From positions 930,001-994,000 of the forward strand of contig NZ_AP022601.1 in assembly GCF_010726765.1 (NCBI RefSeq): a stretch of DNA of 64,000 nucleotides. The letters are read 5' to 3'. The notes under the pieces were generated by a model. That model was not told where the DNA came from and did not search any database. It was given only the letters and a program-made list of their open reading frames with translations. The position numbers and the translations under genes are program-made. The number at the start of each line of letters is the position of its first letter. Within the stretch, counting starts at the first letter, position 1. This stretch comes from Mycobacterium gallinarum. GTDB taxonomy: Bacteria > Actinomycetota > Actinomycetes > Mycobacteriales > Mycobacteriaceae. Shown here piece by piece: positions 45,259 to 52,391 of this stretch.

Positions 45259-45453
45259 TCAGCGCGGCAACGAATGCCGACCGTGTGACCGAGTACGGCG
45301 GATCGGTACCGCGGTCAACCGTGAGTCCCACAACGCCCCCGATAACATGGCGACGAACAGTCCGAAAAGGCCCGCAGTCGCGAACAGCGCTTCATTCGCC
45401 ATGCCTGGTAGGTACCCAAACCACAGCGTTGCGACACCAAGGTGGGCAACCAT
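45259..45453 (-). CDS. Possible small membrane protein
   Basis: A 64-residue reading frame starting at ATG 45453 contains two hydrophobic stretches (GVATLWFGYL and ALFATAGLFGLFVAMLSGALW) and a basic tail. A longer in-frame version would run through the strong hairpin at 45475-45507 and is unlikely. There is no clear ribosome site. It could equally be non-coding; the intergenic region 45165-45890 is otherwise empty apart from that hairpin. Confidence 0.28.
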   Translation of the reverse strand: MVAHLGVATLWFGYLPGMANEALFATAGLFGLFVAMLSGALWDSRLTAVPIRRTRSHGRHSLPR

Positions 45454-45474
45454 TTCCGAAGCAGAGCTTTGGGT

Positions 45475-45507
45475 GCGAAGCCCCCGACCCCAGCGCGGGG
45501 GCTTCGC
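45475..45507. terminator. Strong GC hairpin, likely bidirectional terminator
   Basis: GCGAAGCCCCCG (45475-45486) pairs perfectly with CGGGGGCTTCGC (45496-45507) around a 9-nt loop. There is no U-tract, as is common in mycobacteria. It stands between the secreted-protein genes on either side. Confidence 0.55.
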
Positions 45508-45712
45508 TGGGCCAGCCGCCTGCGCCGGGTGTGCGAATTGGATGCAAGGCGAAAGGCCCGTTAACTTAGGTAGCCCGAACGCAGGGAGCCTAATCATCAG
45601 GGCAAACCAATTTGCCTAGTTGTACAGTCAACGACCGGCCAAGATCCCGGTACGGCGCAACTTTCGTTCCGTAAGGGAACGCTGCTCGGATGGCCGGGCG
45701 AGGGTGCTGCGC

Positions 45713-45892
45713 TCAGCGGTTGATTTCATCCTGTGGGGCAGACGCGAAAAGTTCGCCCCAGGAGTGGACGCTGGCCATCTCGGGTGTCGTGCTGGTGGCG
45801 GCCGACTCGCTCGAGGTCAGAGCCGACGCGAATGCGCCGAACCCGACGAATGCGACGGCTGCGGTGGCGGCGGCGGCGTGCTTGATGCTCAT
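45713..45892 (-). CDS. Very small exported peptide
   Basis: The 59-residue reading frame begins MSIKHAAAATAAVAFVGFGAFASALT, which looks like a signal peptide. The mature part is only about 33 residues (SSESAATSTTPEMASVHSWGELF and onward). GGGAGC lies just before the ATG. Codon use is normal for the region. No family recognised. Confidence 0.5.
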   Translation of the reverse strand: MSIKHAAAATAAVAFVGFGAFASALTSSESAATSTTPEMASVHSWGELFASAPQDEINR

Positions 45893-46024
45893 GACTTGCT
45901 CCCGACGAGTTGGCTGACTGACTGCCATCAGCATCGGTCGTCGGCCTTGGATCTTTCTTGGAAACATGGGCCGGCCCGCCACTCGGGGGGTAGTAGCGGG
46001 CCGGTGTCTGTTGCGCGCGGCTGT

Positions 46025-46321
46025 CTAACCCAGCCCCGCTGCGAGTCCCAGAAGATCCTGCGCGGGAATGATGTTGCCGATGTCGCCAAGGACCGGGATG
46101 TTGCCGAGCTCTCCAAGTCCCGCGATGCTGCCGACGTCGGCGACGTCGTCGAGCAACGGCAGATAGGACTGCCAGTCCTCGCTGAGCCCTCCGGGAATGA
46201 GGGGTGCGATGTCATCCAGGCCGGGGTCCGCATTCGCCGCGCCCGACCCGAATCCAACTGCGGCCAAACCCATTACGCCTGATATGGCGCCTGCGACCGC
46301 GATTCTCTTTGTTGCCTTCAT
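46025..46321 (-). CDS. Small secreted protein of unknown function
   Basis: The 98-residue protein has a signal peptide (MKATKRIAVAGAISGVMGLAAVGFGSGAANA, cut before DPGLDD). The short acidic mature part is rich in Gly, Leu and Ile with a repeated character (GSIAGLGELGNIPVLGDIGNIIP). No cysteines. It is similar in style to other small mycobacterial exported proteins. It is the last chromosomal gene before the integrated elements. Confidence 0.68.
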   Translation of the reverse strand: MKATKRIAVAGAISGVMGLAAVGFGSGAANADPGLDDIAPLIPGGLSEDWQSYLPLLDDVADVGSIAGLGELGNIPVLGDIGNIIPAQDLLGLAAGLG

Positions 46322-46428
46322 GGTGCTGTGCCTCTCGTTGCAGCTCGGTATCGCCTGACACCCGTAGCAGGCCGAGTCTTCTCGGCAGACCTTGGAACTT
46401 TCTAAAAGCCCGGCACCAGGGCAAAGAA

Positions 46429-46450
46429 ATAGCCGCTGAACAGCGGCTAT
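46429..46450 (-). terminator. Native tRNA-Val terminator left behind by integration
   Basis: ATAGCCGCT and AGCGGCTAT form a perfect 9-bp stem with a GAAC loop (plus-strand view). On the minus strand it follows the CCA-like end of the tRNA-Val fragment directly and is followed by TTCTTT. This is what would sit downstream of an intact tRNA gene, so the chromosome-element boundary is here. Confidence 0.7.
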
Positions 46451-46474
46451 GTGGTGCGCGATACTGGGATTGAA
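46450..46474 (-). other. Left attachment site (tRNA-Val 3' end)
   Basis: A 25-bp sequence is repeated exactly at 52906-52930. On the minus strand it reads TTCAATCCCAGTATCGCGCA followed by CCACA: T-loop, T-stem, acceptor stem and CCA of a mycobacterial tRNA-Val. The 5' part of the tRNA is absent here, so this is a junction and not a tRNA gene. Confidence 0.85.
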
Positions 46475-46595
46475 GTAGGCCAGTCGTAGTTTTCGGGGCA
46501 GTGCCGTGACCTGCTAAGAGGGCGTCTGAACAGGCGACACGATGGACAGTATCGCGTGAGCCAAGTGGAGCCAGATGGAACCTGATGTAGGTTCA

Positions 46596-46614
46596 TTGGG
46601 CACGTATTGGGCAC
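46596..46614 (+). repeat. Integrase arm-type site pair, element 1 left
   Basis: TTGGGCACGTATTGGGCAC contains two TTGGGCAC units 11 bp apart. The identical 19-mer stands at 52842-52860 near the other end of the element. Position and pairing fit arm-type binding sites of a tyrosine integrase. Confidence 0.6.
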
Positions 46615-46645
46615 GCCGCCGCGATACTGACCACCACGGAGAGCC

Positions 46646-47770
46646 ATGCCACGTACCCGCGAAAAGCGGTCCTTCGCCACCATCCGCAAGCTGCCTTCGG
46701 GACGTTTCCAGGTCCGCTACACCGGCCCGGACGGGGCGCGCCGCGCCGCGCCGTCCACATTCGGCGCCCGGATCGACGCTGAGGCGTTCGTCGTCGCGAA
46801 ACGTCGCGAAATCGACCGGGGGGTGTGGGACGCGACGGCCGAGCGGAAGCGGGAGACGATCACGTTTGGCGCCTACGCCGCCGCGTGGGTGGAAGGCCGA
46901 CAGGTTGCCGGACGTCCAATCAAGGACCGCACCCGCGAGCACTACTGCGCGATCCTCGACGACCATCTGGTCCCGGAGTTCGGCGCCCGCCAGATCGCCG
47001 CCATCACGCCGAAGGACGTTCGCGAGTGGCACGCCGCCGCGCTCGTCGACCGGCCAACCATGCGCAGCCACGCCTACAGTCTGCTCCGCACGATCATGAC
47101 GAGCGCCGTCAACGACGAATTGCTCGACTCCAATCCTTGCCGGATCACCGGCGCGGGCCGCGCCAAACGCGTCCACAAGATCCGACCGGCGTCCATCGAC
47201 GAACTTGCGACCGTCACGGCCGCTATGCCCGAACGGCTGCGACTTATGGTCATCCTCGCGTCGTGGTGCGCGATGCGCTTCGGCGAGACCGTCGAACTGC
47301 GCCGCGGAGACGTCGACCTGGGCGACGAAGTGATCCGCATTCGCCGCGCGGCGGTCCGCACGCAGGGCGGCACGTTCGCAGTCACGACGCCAAAGTCGGA
47401 CGCAGGTATCCGCGACGTCGCGATCCCGCCCCACATCATCCCGCAAATCCAAGACCACCTGGCGAAGTACGTTGAGCGAAAAGCCGATTCGCTGATATTC
47501 CCGAACGAAGTTGGCGAGCATCTACAGCCGTCAACGCTCTACCGGCACTGGTACAAAGCCCGCGCCGAGGCCGGCCGCGACGACCTTCGATGGCACGACC
47601 TACGGCATTCTGGCGCCGTCCTTGCCGCGGCGACCGGCGCCAGCCTGGCAGAACTGATGGCGCGTCTTGGACACTCGACACCGCAAGCCGCGATGCGGTA
47701 TCAGCACGCCGCGCAGGGGCGCGATCGCGAGATCGCCGCACTGCTGTCGAAGCTGGCGGCGAACGGATGA
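46646..47770 (+). CDS. int: Tyrosine integrase of element 1
   Basis: The 374-residue tyrosine recombinase resembles the phiRv2 integrase. An N-terminal arm-binding domain (RYTGPDGARRAAPSTFGARIDAEAFVVAKRREIDRGVW) is followed by a SAM-like core-binding domain (IKDRTREHYCAILDDHLVPEF). The catalytic domain has Arg in WCAMRFGETVEL (~215), HDLRHSGAVLAA (~310), LGHSTPQAAMRYQH with the second His and the nucleophilic Tyr (~335-345). It should insert and, with an excisionase, remove the element at tRNA-Val. Confidence 0.93.
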   Translation: MPRTREKRSFATIRKLPSGRFQVRYTGPDGARRAAPSTFGARIDAEAFVVAKRREIDRGVWDATAERKRETITFGAYAAAWVEGRQVAGRPIKDRTREHYCAILDDHLVPEFGARQIAAITPKDVREWHAAALVDRPTMRSHAYSLLRTIMTSAVNDELLDSNPCRITGAGRAKRVHKIRPASIDELATVTAAMPERLRLMVILASWCAMRFGETVELRRGDVDLGDEVIRIRRAAVRTQGGTFAVTTPKSDAGIRDVAIPPHIIPQIQDHLAKYVERKADSLIFPNEVGEHLQPSTLYRHWYKARAEAGRDDLRWHDLRHSGAVLAAATGASLAELMARLGHSTPQAAMRYQHAAQGRDREIAALLSKLAANG

Positions 47771-47910
47771 GGGGCACGCGGAGACGCGGCCTTACGCGAC
47801 GTGTCGCGGCAATCTGTTAACCTTCGGAACCACAACCGAACACCGACGCTAATTGAGGCTTACAGGCGACACGCCCGCTACACAGGCGGGATTTGGCGGC
47901 GCACCACCAA

Positions 47911-48001
47911 CCGGGAACCCCGGACCGCCGAGATCGTAGAAGCTGAGACGAACGGCGCACACCCCGAACCGGGGTTCACCCGCTGAGTCCCAAACTGGGA
48001 C
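47911..48001. repeat. Three palindromes each with an AAC centre
   Basis: CCGGG-AAC-CCCGG (47911-47923), ACCCCG-AAC-CGGGGT (47961-47975) and GTCCCA-AAC-TGGGAC (47987-48001) lie between the integrase and the first small regulator. The arms differ but the spacer is always AAC. They could be operators or short RNA hairpins. The rest of this 313-bp gap shows only the long hairpin that follows. Confidence 0.5.
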
Positions 48002-48013
48002 TTGCTGAACCGG

Positions 48014-48060
48014 CAGCCGAGCACAGAACAGACCCAGATGGTCTATCTGTCGCTCGGCTG
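48014..48060 (+). other. Long leader hairpin before the excisionase-like gene
   Basis: CAGCCGAGC-ACAGA (48014-48027) pairs with TCTGT-c-GCTCGGCTG (48046-48060), with an inner AGACC/GGTCT stem, giving about 19 base pairs. It ends 25 bp before the start codon of the helix-turn-helix gene, so it may be a terminator for integrase transcription or a leader structure. Confidence 0.5.
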
Positions 48061-48084
48061 TTCCTGTTCAGAAGGGAACCCCTC

Positions 48085-48282
48085 GTGCAGAACACTCCGA
48101 ATCGGCGCCGGTACGGATCAATCGCGGACGCTGCCGAGTACATCGGCGTGACGCCAAGAACGATTCGCCAGATGATCGCAGACGGGCGAATTACCGGCTA
48201 CCGCAACGGTCCTCGCCTTATCCGCGTCGACCTCAACGAGATCGACGACGTTGTGATGCAGCCCTTCGGCGGTGGCGCCTAA
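48085..48282 (+). CDS. Excisionase-like helix-turn-helix protein
   Basis: The 65-residue protein is one MerR/Xis-type winged helix: GSIADAAEYIGVTPRTIRQMIADGRITGYRNGPRLIRVDLNEIDDVV. The start is GTG 48085 after AAGGGA. It is the first gene of a cascade of overlapping small genes. It probably controls integrase direction or element transcription. In element 2 the matching protein is fused to a second segment that here is a separate gene. Confidence 0.8.
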   Translation: MQNTPNRRRYGSIADAAEYIGVTPRTIRQMIADGRITGYRNGPRLIRVDLNEIDDVVMQPFGGGA

Positions 48283-48491
48283 TGGCGACTCGCGCGTCCC
48301 ATGTCGACGATCCGGTATGGCAACGGGCGCGGGCGCTCTACGTAGATCCTCCGGACGGCACTTCGAGCGAACGCCTGGTCGCAAGGGTTAGCGCCGCCTC
48401 TGCCATGTACGAGATGGAACGCTCGACGAATCCGCAGACTGATGAGCAGCGCGACCGTATCGTCGCGATCCTGCGGACCGGTGCGGCATGA
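48282..48491 (+). CDS. Small element protein, C-terminus like the element 2 regulator
   Basis: The 69-residue protein starts at ATG 48282, sharing a base with the upstream TAA. Its end (NPQTDEQRDRIVAILRTGAA) matches the tail of the element 2 helix-turn-helix protein (SPLTNDQVDRLAALLRTGGDA). It therefore looks like a split-off half of a two-part regulator. No other motif is visible. Confidence 0.65.
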   Translation: MATRASHVDDPVWQRARALYVDPPDGTSSERLVARVSAASAMYEMERSTNPQTDEQRDRIVAILRTGAA

Positions 48492-48673
48492 AGCCCCCCG
48501 ACGAACCACAGGTCCACATCGCGCCGAACGCATCGCGTCCCGGCCTGGTAGTGATCGCGATCGGCAGCGGAACCAACCCGTACAGCGTCACGCCTGAGCG
48601 GGCCGACGACCTGGCCGACCAACTGACCGGCGCCGCCGACGCGGCACGCGCAGCCGCAGAAGTCCTGCGATGA
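48488..48673 (+). CDS. Small element protein of unknown function
   Basis: The 61-residue protein (MKPPDEPQVHIAPNASRPGLVVIAIG...ADQLTGAADAARAAAEVLR) has a strand-rich N-terminal half and an alanine-rich C-terminal helix. It overlaps the gene before it and the short gene after it as ATGA, so translation of the cascade is coupled. No counterpart is seen in element 2. Confidence 0.6.
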   Translation: MKPPDEPQVHIAPNASRPGLVVIAIGSGTNPYSVTPERADDLADQLTGAADAARAAAEVLR

Positions 48674-48804
48674 CAGGCCAACGAAAAAGCCGCCCCGCGG
48701 GGAACGAGACGGCTCCATCGAAGTTCAGTGCGACGGACTTCGACCAGCTTAACGCCCGCGCGGCGCCACGACGGTCCACGCCGCGTCGTGGCGAGGTGGT
48801 GTGA
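48670..48804 (+). CDS. Very short basic protein (44 aa)
   Basis: The frame reads MTGQRKSRPAGNETAPSKF and continues to a basic tail ending RRSTPRRGEVV. Both ends overlap neighbours by 4 bp (ATGA at the start, GTGA at the stop). Element 2 has a 41-residue frame in exactly the same place with a related opening (SGPPTKASRPLG). The double overlap and conserved position argue that it is translated; the role is unknown. Confidence 0.5.
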   Translation: MTGQRKSRPAGNETAPSKFSATDFDQLNARAAPRRSTPRRGEVV

Positions 48805-49235
48805 ATGCGATGGGACACCGCAACCCAATTCAGGTTTTCGGCGACTCCATCCGCAGGGGCTACACCGTGGTCTCCGACGAGTTGATTCGCGTCGGCGCCC
48901 ACGACCGCGCGCTCGGCTCGGACGGCCTGGCCGTGATTCTGTTGATGCTGTCTCGGGCGTCCACTAGAGCGGGTCAACCGGCCTGGGAGACGTCGGCGAC
49001 TCAGATCTCGGTCGAACTTGGATGGGGGCGCAACCGAGAGCGCGCCAGCGCCGCCATACAGCGAGCCGAAGACGACGGGCGCCTTGTGCGGCGCGGGTTC
49101 ACCCGCGACGGGCAAGCCGTCAAGCAACGGTGCGCCTATGTGATCTGTGCCGGTGGGCGCCGTTTCACCGATGAAGAACTGGTCATTGCCAAGGAACCGA
49201 TTGCGCTTCCATCCAAGCGGAAGGCGCAGCCGTGA
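48801..49235 (+). CDS. Winged-helix replication-type protein of element 1
   Basis: About 144 residues, closely similar to the element 2 protein at 54920-55339: GAHDRALGSDG, ETSATQISVELGWGRNRERASAAIQRAEDDGRLV and YVICAGGRRFTDEEL are shared. The central part is a helix-turn-helix of the type found in plasmid or phage replication initiators. It is followed at once by an array of palindromes, which are its likely binding sites. Start GTG 48801 overlaps the preceding stop; ATG 48810 is the alternative. Confidence 0.75.
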   Translation: MNAMGHRNPIQVFGDSIRRGYTVVSDELIRVGAHDRALGSDGLAVILLMLSRASTRAGQPAWETSATQISVELGWGRNRERASAAIQRAEDDGRLVRRGFTRDGQAVKQRCAYVICAGGRRFTDEELVIAKEPIALPSKRKAQP

Positions 49236-49247
49236 CGGCCGGTCGTG

Positions 49248-49397
49248 GTGCACGGTTTCCGTGCACTACAGAGTCCGCCGAGGTGCACGGTTTCCGTGCA
49301 GGTCGAAAGCTGCTGAGGTGCACGGTTTTTTGTGCACCTAATTCGGTCTGCAAGCTGCACGGCTTCCGTGCACCTAAGGTGCACCCCCGTGGGTGCA
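49248..49397. repeat. Palindrome array of element 1 (origin- or operator-like)
   Basis: GTGCACGG-TTT-CCGTGCAC (49248-49266), a second near-identical copy (49283-49300), GTGCAC-n8-GTGCAC (49318-49337), TGCACGG-CTT-CCGTGCA (49356-49372) and TGCACCC-n4-GGGTGCA (49380-49397) have centres about 35, 35, 36 and 24 bp apart. A TAGGAATAC direct repeat follows (49401, 49419). The layout is mirrored in element 2, so it is functional DNA: an origin, or a cluster of sites for the winged-helix protein. Confidence 0.75.
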
Positions 49398-49471
49398 ACA
49401 TAGGAATACCCACGTACTTAGGAATACTCCATCCGGTCATGCACTGGCGTGCACGACCGATCGAAATCCCC

Positions 49472-49507
49472 TACCGAGTCTGCGTACGGGGTTACGCAAA
49501 TCGGGGA
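49472..49507 (+). promoter_or_regulatory. Block conserved between the two elements, copy 1
   Basis: TACCGAGTCTGC, then GGTTACG and TCGGGGAC, aligns with TACCGAATCTGC, GGTTACG and TCGGGTAC at 55611-55647 in element 2. In both it lies downstream of the palindrome array and upstream of the next genes, suggesting a common promoter or origin part. Nothing else is recognised between 49410 and 49557. Confidence 0.55.
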
Positions 49508-49557
49508 CTTCCAGGTGACCCACTGACTGCGTGCGCGTGGAGTGAGGTGGCCGCGCC

Positions 49558-49800
49558 GTGACGTCGCAAGTGTTCGTAGAGGTCTATACCGACGCGGCGA
49601 TGGACCGGGAATGCCCGAACTGCCAAGCGCCGCCGCACAGGTGGTGCAAGCGCCCCAACGGTGAGACGCGCCCGATTCCGTGCATCGCCCGTATGCGCAT
49701 CGCACCGAGCCCGCCCGACGTCGAGCACCAGGCCGTGCTGGCTCACCTGACCCGCTCGTTCAGCGAGCCAATTCACCAACCCGACAACACCGAGGAGTGA
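49558..49800 (+). CDS. Zinc-finger protein of mobile-element type
   Basis: The 80-residue protein has a CPNCQAPPHRWCKRPNG motif with a further cysteine in IPCIARMR, the treble-clef-like zinc finger common in actinobacteriophage and plasmid genes. The rest is an amphipathic helix with a hydrophilic tail. The start is GTG 49558. Element 2 has a larger protein with the same finger type (56333-57046). The role is unknown. Confidence 0.65.
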   Translation: MTSQVFVEVYTDAAMDRECPNCQAPPHRWCKRPNGETRPIPCIARMRIAPSPPDVEHQAVLAHLTRSFSEPIHQPDNTEE

Positions 49801-49806
49801 CCCGCC

Positions 49807-50109
49807 GTGAGCGATTGGAACACCATCGGCGCGCTGCTCGCTGGCGTGCCAGACCTGCCGGGAGCCCGCTGCGCGGGCCGCTGGGACCTCTACGAACGGA
49901 CCGTCCGCGAGTACCGCGTCGACGGCCGACTCACCAGGCAGGAGCTAGAGACCGCCCGCACGACCGCGCTGCGCCTCTGTGAGACGTGCCCGGTTCTGCA
50001 ACCCTGCCGCGAGTACCTGCAAGGCCTGCCGATCTCGCATCGTCCGCCAGGCGTCATCGCTGGACAGGTGATCACGACGAGCGGGCGGACGTTGGGGACC
50101 AGGACGTGA
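49807..50109 (+). CDS. WhiB-like iron-sulfur regulator carried by element 1
   Basis: The 100-residue protein has the four-cysteine WhiB pattern: one early Cys (PGARCAGRW, ~22), then CETCPVLQPCREY (~58, 61, 67), and a GVIAGQV turn where GVWGG is typical. These cysteines should hold a [4Fe-4S] cluster, and WhiB proteins bind sigma factors to redirect transcription. Phage-encoded WhiB proteins are known (for example TM4 WhiB). The start is GTG 49807, and the stop overlaps the next gene. Confidence 0.82.
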   Translation: MSDWNTIGALLAGVPDLPGARCAGRWDLYERTVREYRVDGRLTRQELETARTTALRLCETCPVLQPCREYLQGLPISHRPPGVIAGQVITTSGRTLGTRT

Positions 50110-50495
50110 GCAAGTCCGGTCTGTTGCGGGTCGACGGGGTCGTAATCCTGAGCGGGCCAGCGCTGCGCTGCGCGCTCGACGCCGCACTTGTGGCGATCAG
50201 GCAGCGAAAGTTGTCCGGCCTGCCCTTCTCCACGACACCCTACGAAGCGTTGGCCTGCGAACTTGCCGCCGCGATGGCCGCAAACGGACACGCGGACGTC
50301 CGCGATTGCACGATCAGCGAGCCTGTGCCGGTGGACGAACAACCGACTGTGCCGCTCGCCGAAGCAGCCACCCACCTGGACATGTCGCTGAGGCAGGCGC
50401 GTCGACTGGCTCCGCAACTCGGAGGCCGGAAGGTCGCCGGTTCCTGGTTCGTCGACGAGACGGCACTACGCCAACACATCGAAGGGAAGTCATGA
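50106..50495 (+). CDS. Helix-turn-helix protein of element 1
   Basis: The 129-residue protein ends in a DNA-binding-type segment: VPLAEAATHLDMSLRQARRLAPQLGGRKVAGSWFVDETALRQHI, similar to excisionase or MerR-like folds with a wing. The N-terminal half is of unknown type (RVDGVVILSGPALRCALDAALVAIRQRKLSG). GTG 50106 overlaps the WhiB stop, and its own stop overlaps the next ATG, so the four genes from 49807 are coupled. Confidence 0.65.
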   Translation: MSKSGLLRVDGVVILSGPALRCALDAALVAIRQRKLSGLPFSTTPYEALACELAAAMAANGHADVRDCTISEPVPVDEQPTVPLAEAATHLDMSLRQARRLAPQLGGRKVAGSWFVDETALRQHIEGKS

Positions 50496-50836
50496 ACCGA
50501 CGAGAACGAGCCCGCGTGATCGCGAGCCTGACCGACGACGAGCTAAACCAACTCCGCGAACGCATATCGGATTCGGACGCACACGACGCTGCCGATCGCC
50601 GATTCGCCCGCAACCTGTTCGGCGGATCCGACGACGACGAGGACCAGGACGACGGCGCCGACCAGGACGCGAGCGAGTACACCGAGGAGCAGCGGCAATG
50701 GGCAAAAGACCTTTTCGCCACTCTCGACGACGACAACGACGACGTACTGGCTGGCCTCAAGAGCGGGCGCACTATCGGGCGCACCACTCCACCGACGCGA
50801 GAACCGATTCCGCACAACGAATTCCGATTTAGCTGA
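50492..50836 (+). CDS. Acidic phage-like protein of unknown function
   Basis: The 114-residue protein is strongly acidic (GGSDDDEDQDDGADQDASE) with an N-terminal helix (MNRRERARVIASLTDDELNQLRERI). Such proteins occur near head-assembly genes in actinophages, but no specific family is recognised. ATG 50492 overlaps the preceding stop as ATGA. Confidence 0.6.
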   Translation: MNRRERARVIASLTDDELNQLRERISDSDAHDAADRRFARNLFGGSDDDEDQDDGADQDASEYTEEQRQWAKDLFATLDDDNDDVLAGLKSGRTIGRTTPPTREPIPHNEFRFS

Positions 50837-50869
50837 CTGTCGCATACTCCCCGAAAGGACACCCCCAAC

Positions 50870-51646
50870 ATGCTCGCAATCTCGGCGCACACCCGCGCCC
50901 AAACCGTCACGAACGCCGCCGCCACTCTCGGCGTCCCACTGCCCCCCGCGTTCCTCGAAAAGGTCGACCAGGCAGAAAGATTCACCGAAGCTGCCAAAGA
51001 AACCGTCTGCACGAAGGAGAAGCTGCACGCCGCCGTCCTCAGCGCCATCGAGGAAGGCCGCGACTACCACGCGGACAAGGGGATTCAACGGCTGGCGCTC
51101 GACTGCCAGCTCACGTCACAGAACATCCTTGCCGCCGCTCGCAGCCGCGGCGAGGAGCTGGTCACGGCCGCACTCAACGACCACGCCGACGACATTCTCG
51201 ACGGCTGGTCCGACGCGCTCGACGAGCACTCGGCGCACCTTGTCGCCGCCGCGGAAGCAGGCCTGAACCTCAAGGACGCTTCGGGCGCGGTCGCGCGCGG
51301 CGTCGACACCATGCGCCAACTGCACGCCGCGCAGATCGCCGTCAAGGCATGGGCAGCAGCAGAACACGGCTTCCACACGCTCGCTGCTGTCGCTGGCGTC
51401 AGGATCAACGCGACCGGCACCGTCGCCCTGACACCGGCACGTCTGGCCGAACTGGCACCCGCCTACGAGCTGGCCCGCGACGAGAGGACCGAGGTCAACG
51501 CGTGGATCCTGAGCCGTTGCGGGATCGTGCTGCGACTCGCGACGCTCGACGAATTCACGCGGAGGGCCGCGCAACTCCGAGCAGACACCGAAGCTGAGGC
51601 GCGCGACCGCGCCGCACGCACGAACGCCGCGGGGTTCAACCGCTGA
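50870..51646 (+). CDS. Helical protein of unknown function
   Basis: The 258-residue protein is predicted almost all-helical and Ala-rich (TRAQTVTNAAATLGVPLPPAFLEKVDQAERFTEAAKE; ALDEHSAHLVAAAEAGLNLKDASGAVARGVDTMRQLHAAQIAVKAW). It resembles in composition phage scaffold or minor structural proteins, but no motif proves this. AAAGGA lies at 8 nt before ATG 50870. It is the last plus-strand gene of element 1; a hairpin follows. Confidence 0.6.
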   Translation: MLAISAHTRAQTVTNAAATLGVPLPPAFLEKVDQAERFTEAAKETVCTKEKLHAAVLSAIEEGRDYHADKGIQRLALDCQLTSQNILAAARSRGEELVTAALNDHADDILDGWSDALDEHSAHLVAAAEAGLNLKDASGAVARGVDTMRQLHAAQIAVKAWAAAEHGFHTLAAVAGVRINATGTVALTPARLAELAPAYELARDERTEVNAWILSRCGIVLRLATLDEFTRRAAQLRADTEAEARDRAARTNAAGFNR

Positions 51647-51658
51647 CACCCACAGACA

Positions 51659-51711
51659 GCCTCGCGGTTGGCGCGCGTTTTCGGACGTAGGGCGCAGCGC
51701 CGCCGCGAGGC
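51659..51711 (+). terminator. Hairpin after the last plus-strand gene of element 1
   Basis: GCCTCGCGG (51659-51667) pairs with CCGCGAGGC (51703-51711) across a long GC-rich loop. There is no U-tract. It separates the phage-like genes from the convergent cargo genes. Confidence 0.4.
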
Positions 51712-51792
51712 CTCAACGACGACGAGGACCTGGACGTTGACCGCCAACCCGGACAAAAGAACATTTTGCAGGACAGAGAAGTGCGGCCCACT

Positions 51793-52242
51793 TCACTGTC
51801 GTCCGCCTTCTGCTCGTTTCGCCAGCGCCGCCGCTAATCGCGTGATCAATGTCCGCAGCATGAACCGCAGCGGCTTCCCTAGGCCGGGGACGGGCGATAC
51901 GAAAGTTGCGGTCCAGATGACGAGGCTTCCATTGGGGAGTTCGTGAATACGGATGTCACCGCGGTAGTCCTTGACGGGCCAAAAGCCTGGAAGTGTGGTG
52001 ATGTAGGCGTGATGGCTTGGTCGGCTTCCGTCGGTGATCTCGTCGCGCACAGTGGAGCCGTTCATACGAACCCGCCGGATCCCGCCAACGCCGGTGACAG
52101 GCGCGCCCCGCCGCTCCCAAGACGCAGTCGACACCGTTGGCATCCACCCCGGCCAACTTTCCACATCGAGGAACGTGTCAAAAAGCACGCTCGGCTGCGC
52201 ACTCGACGATTGCTCTACGCGGAACGACATAGTCGCAGCCAT
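51793..52242 (-). CDS. SRPBCC-family cargo protein of element 1
   Basis: About 149 residues, with the helix-grip features SFRVEQSSSAQPSVLFDTFLDVESWPGWMPTVSTASWERRG, central strands (GDIRIHELPNGSLVIWTATFV) and a C-terminal helix. Polyketide-cyclase/dehydrase-like; the ligand is unknown. The open frame extends further upstream to 52401, but the fold begins at ATG 52242 or 52230. It looks like chromosomal-type cargo rather than a phage gene. Confidence 0.7.
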   Translation of the reverse strand: MAATMSFRVEQSSSAQPSVLFDTFLDVESWPGWMPTVSTASWERRGAPVTGVGGIRRVRMNGSTVRDEITDGSRPSHHAYITTLPGFWPVKDYRGDIRIHELPNGSLVIWTATFVSPVPGLGKPLRFMLRTLITRLAAALAKRAEGGRQ

Positions 52243-52391
52243 GGTGCCGAAACCTACTACAGCCGCTTGTCGAAGTCCTGTCACCGACTCATGCCAATGT
52301 TCGACGTTGGTAACGAGGCCGCAGCGTTCGATTACGTCCAGAACGCGGGCTCTGCTCTGCATGCGATCATCGCGTCCGCTGTCGAGTCGAG

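Noticed and set aside
48282..48673. The 69- and 61-residue proteins as a toxin-antitoxin pair
   Set aside because: The first shares its tail with the element 2 regulator and neither has a toxin or antitoxin motif; overlap alone is a feature of the whole cascade.
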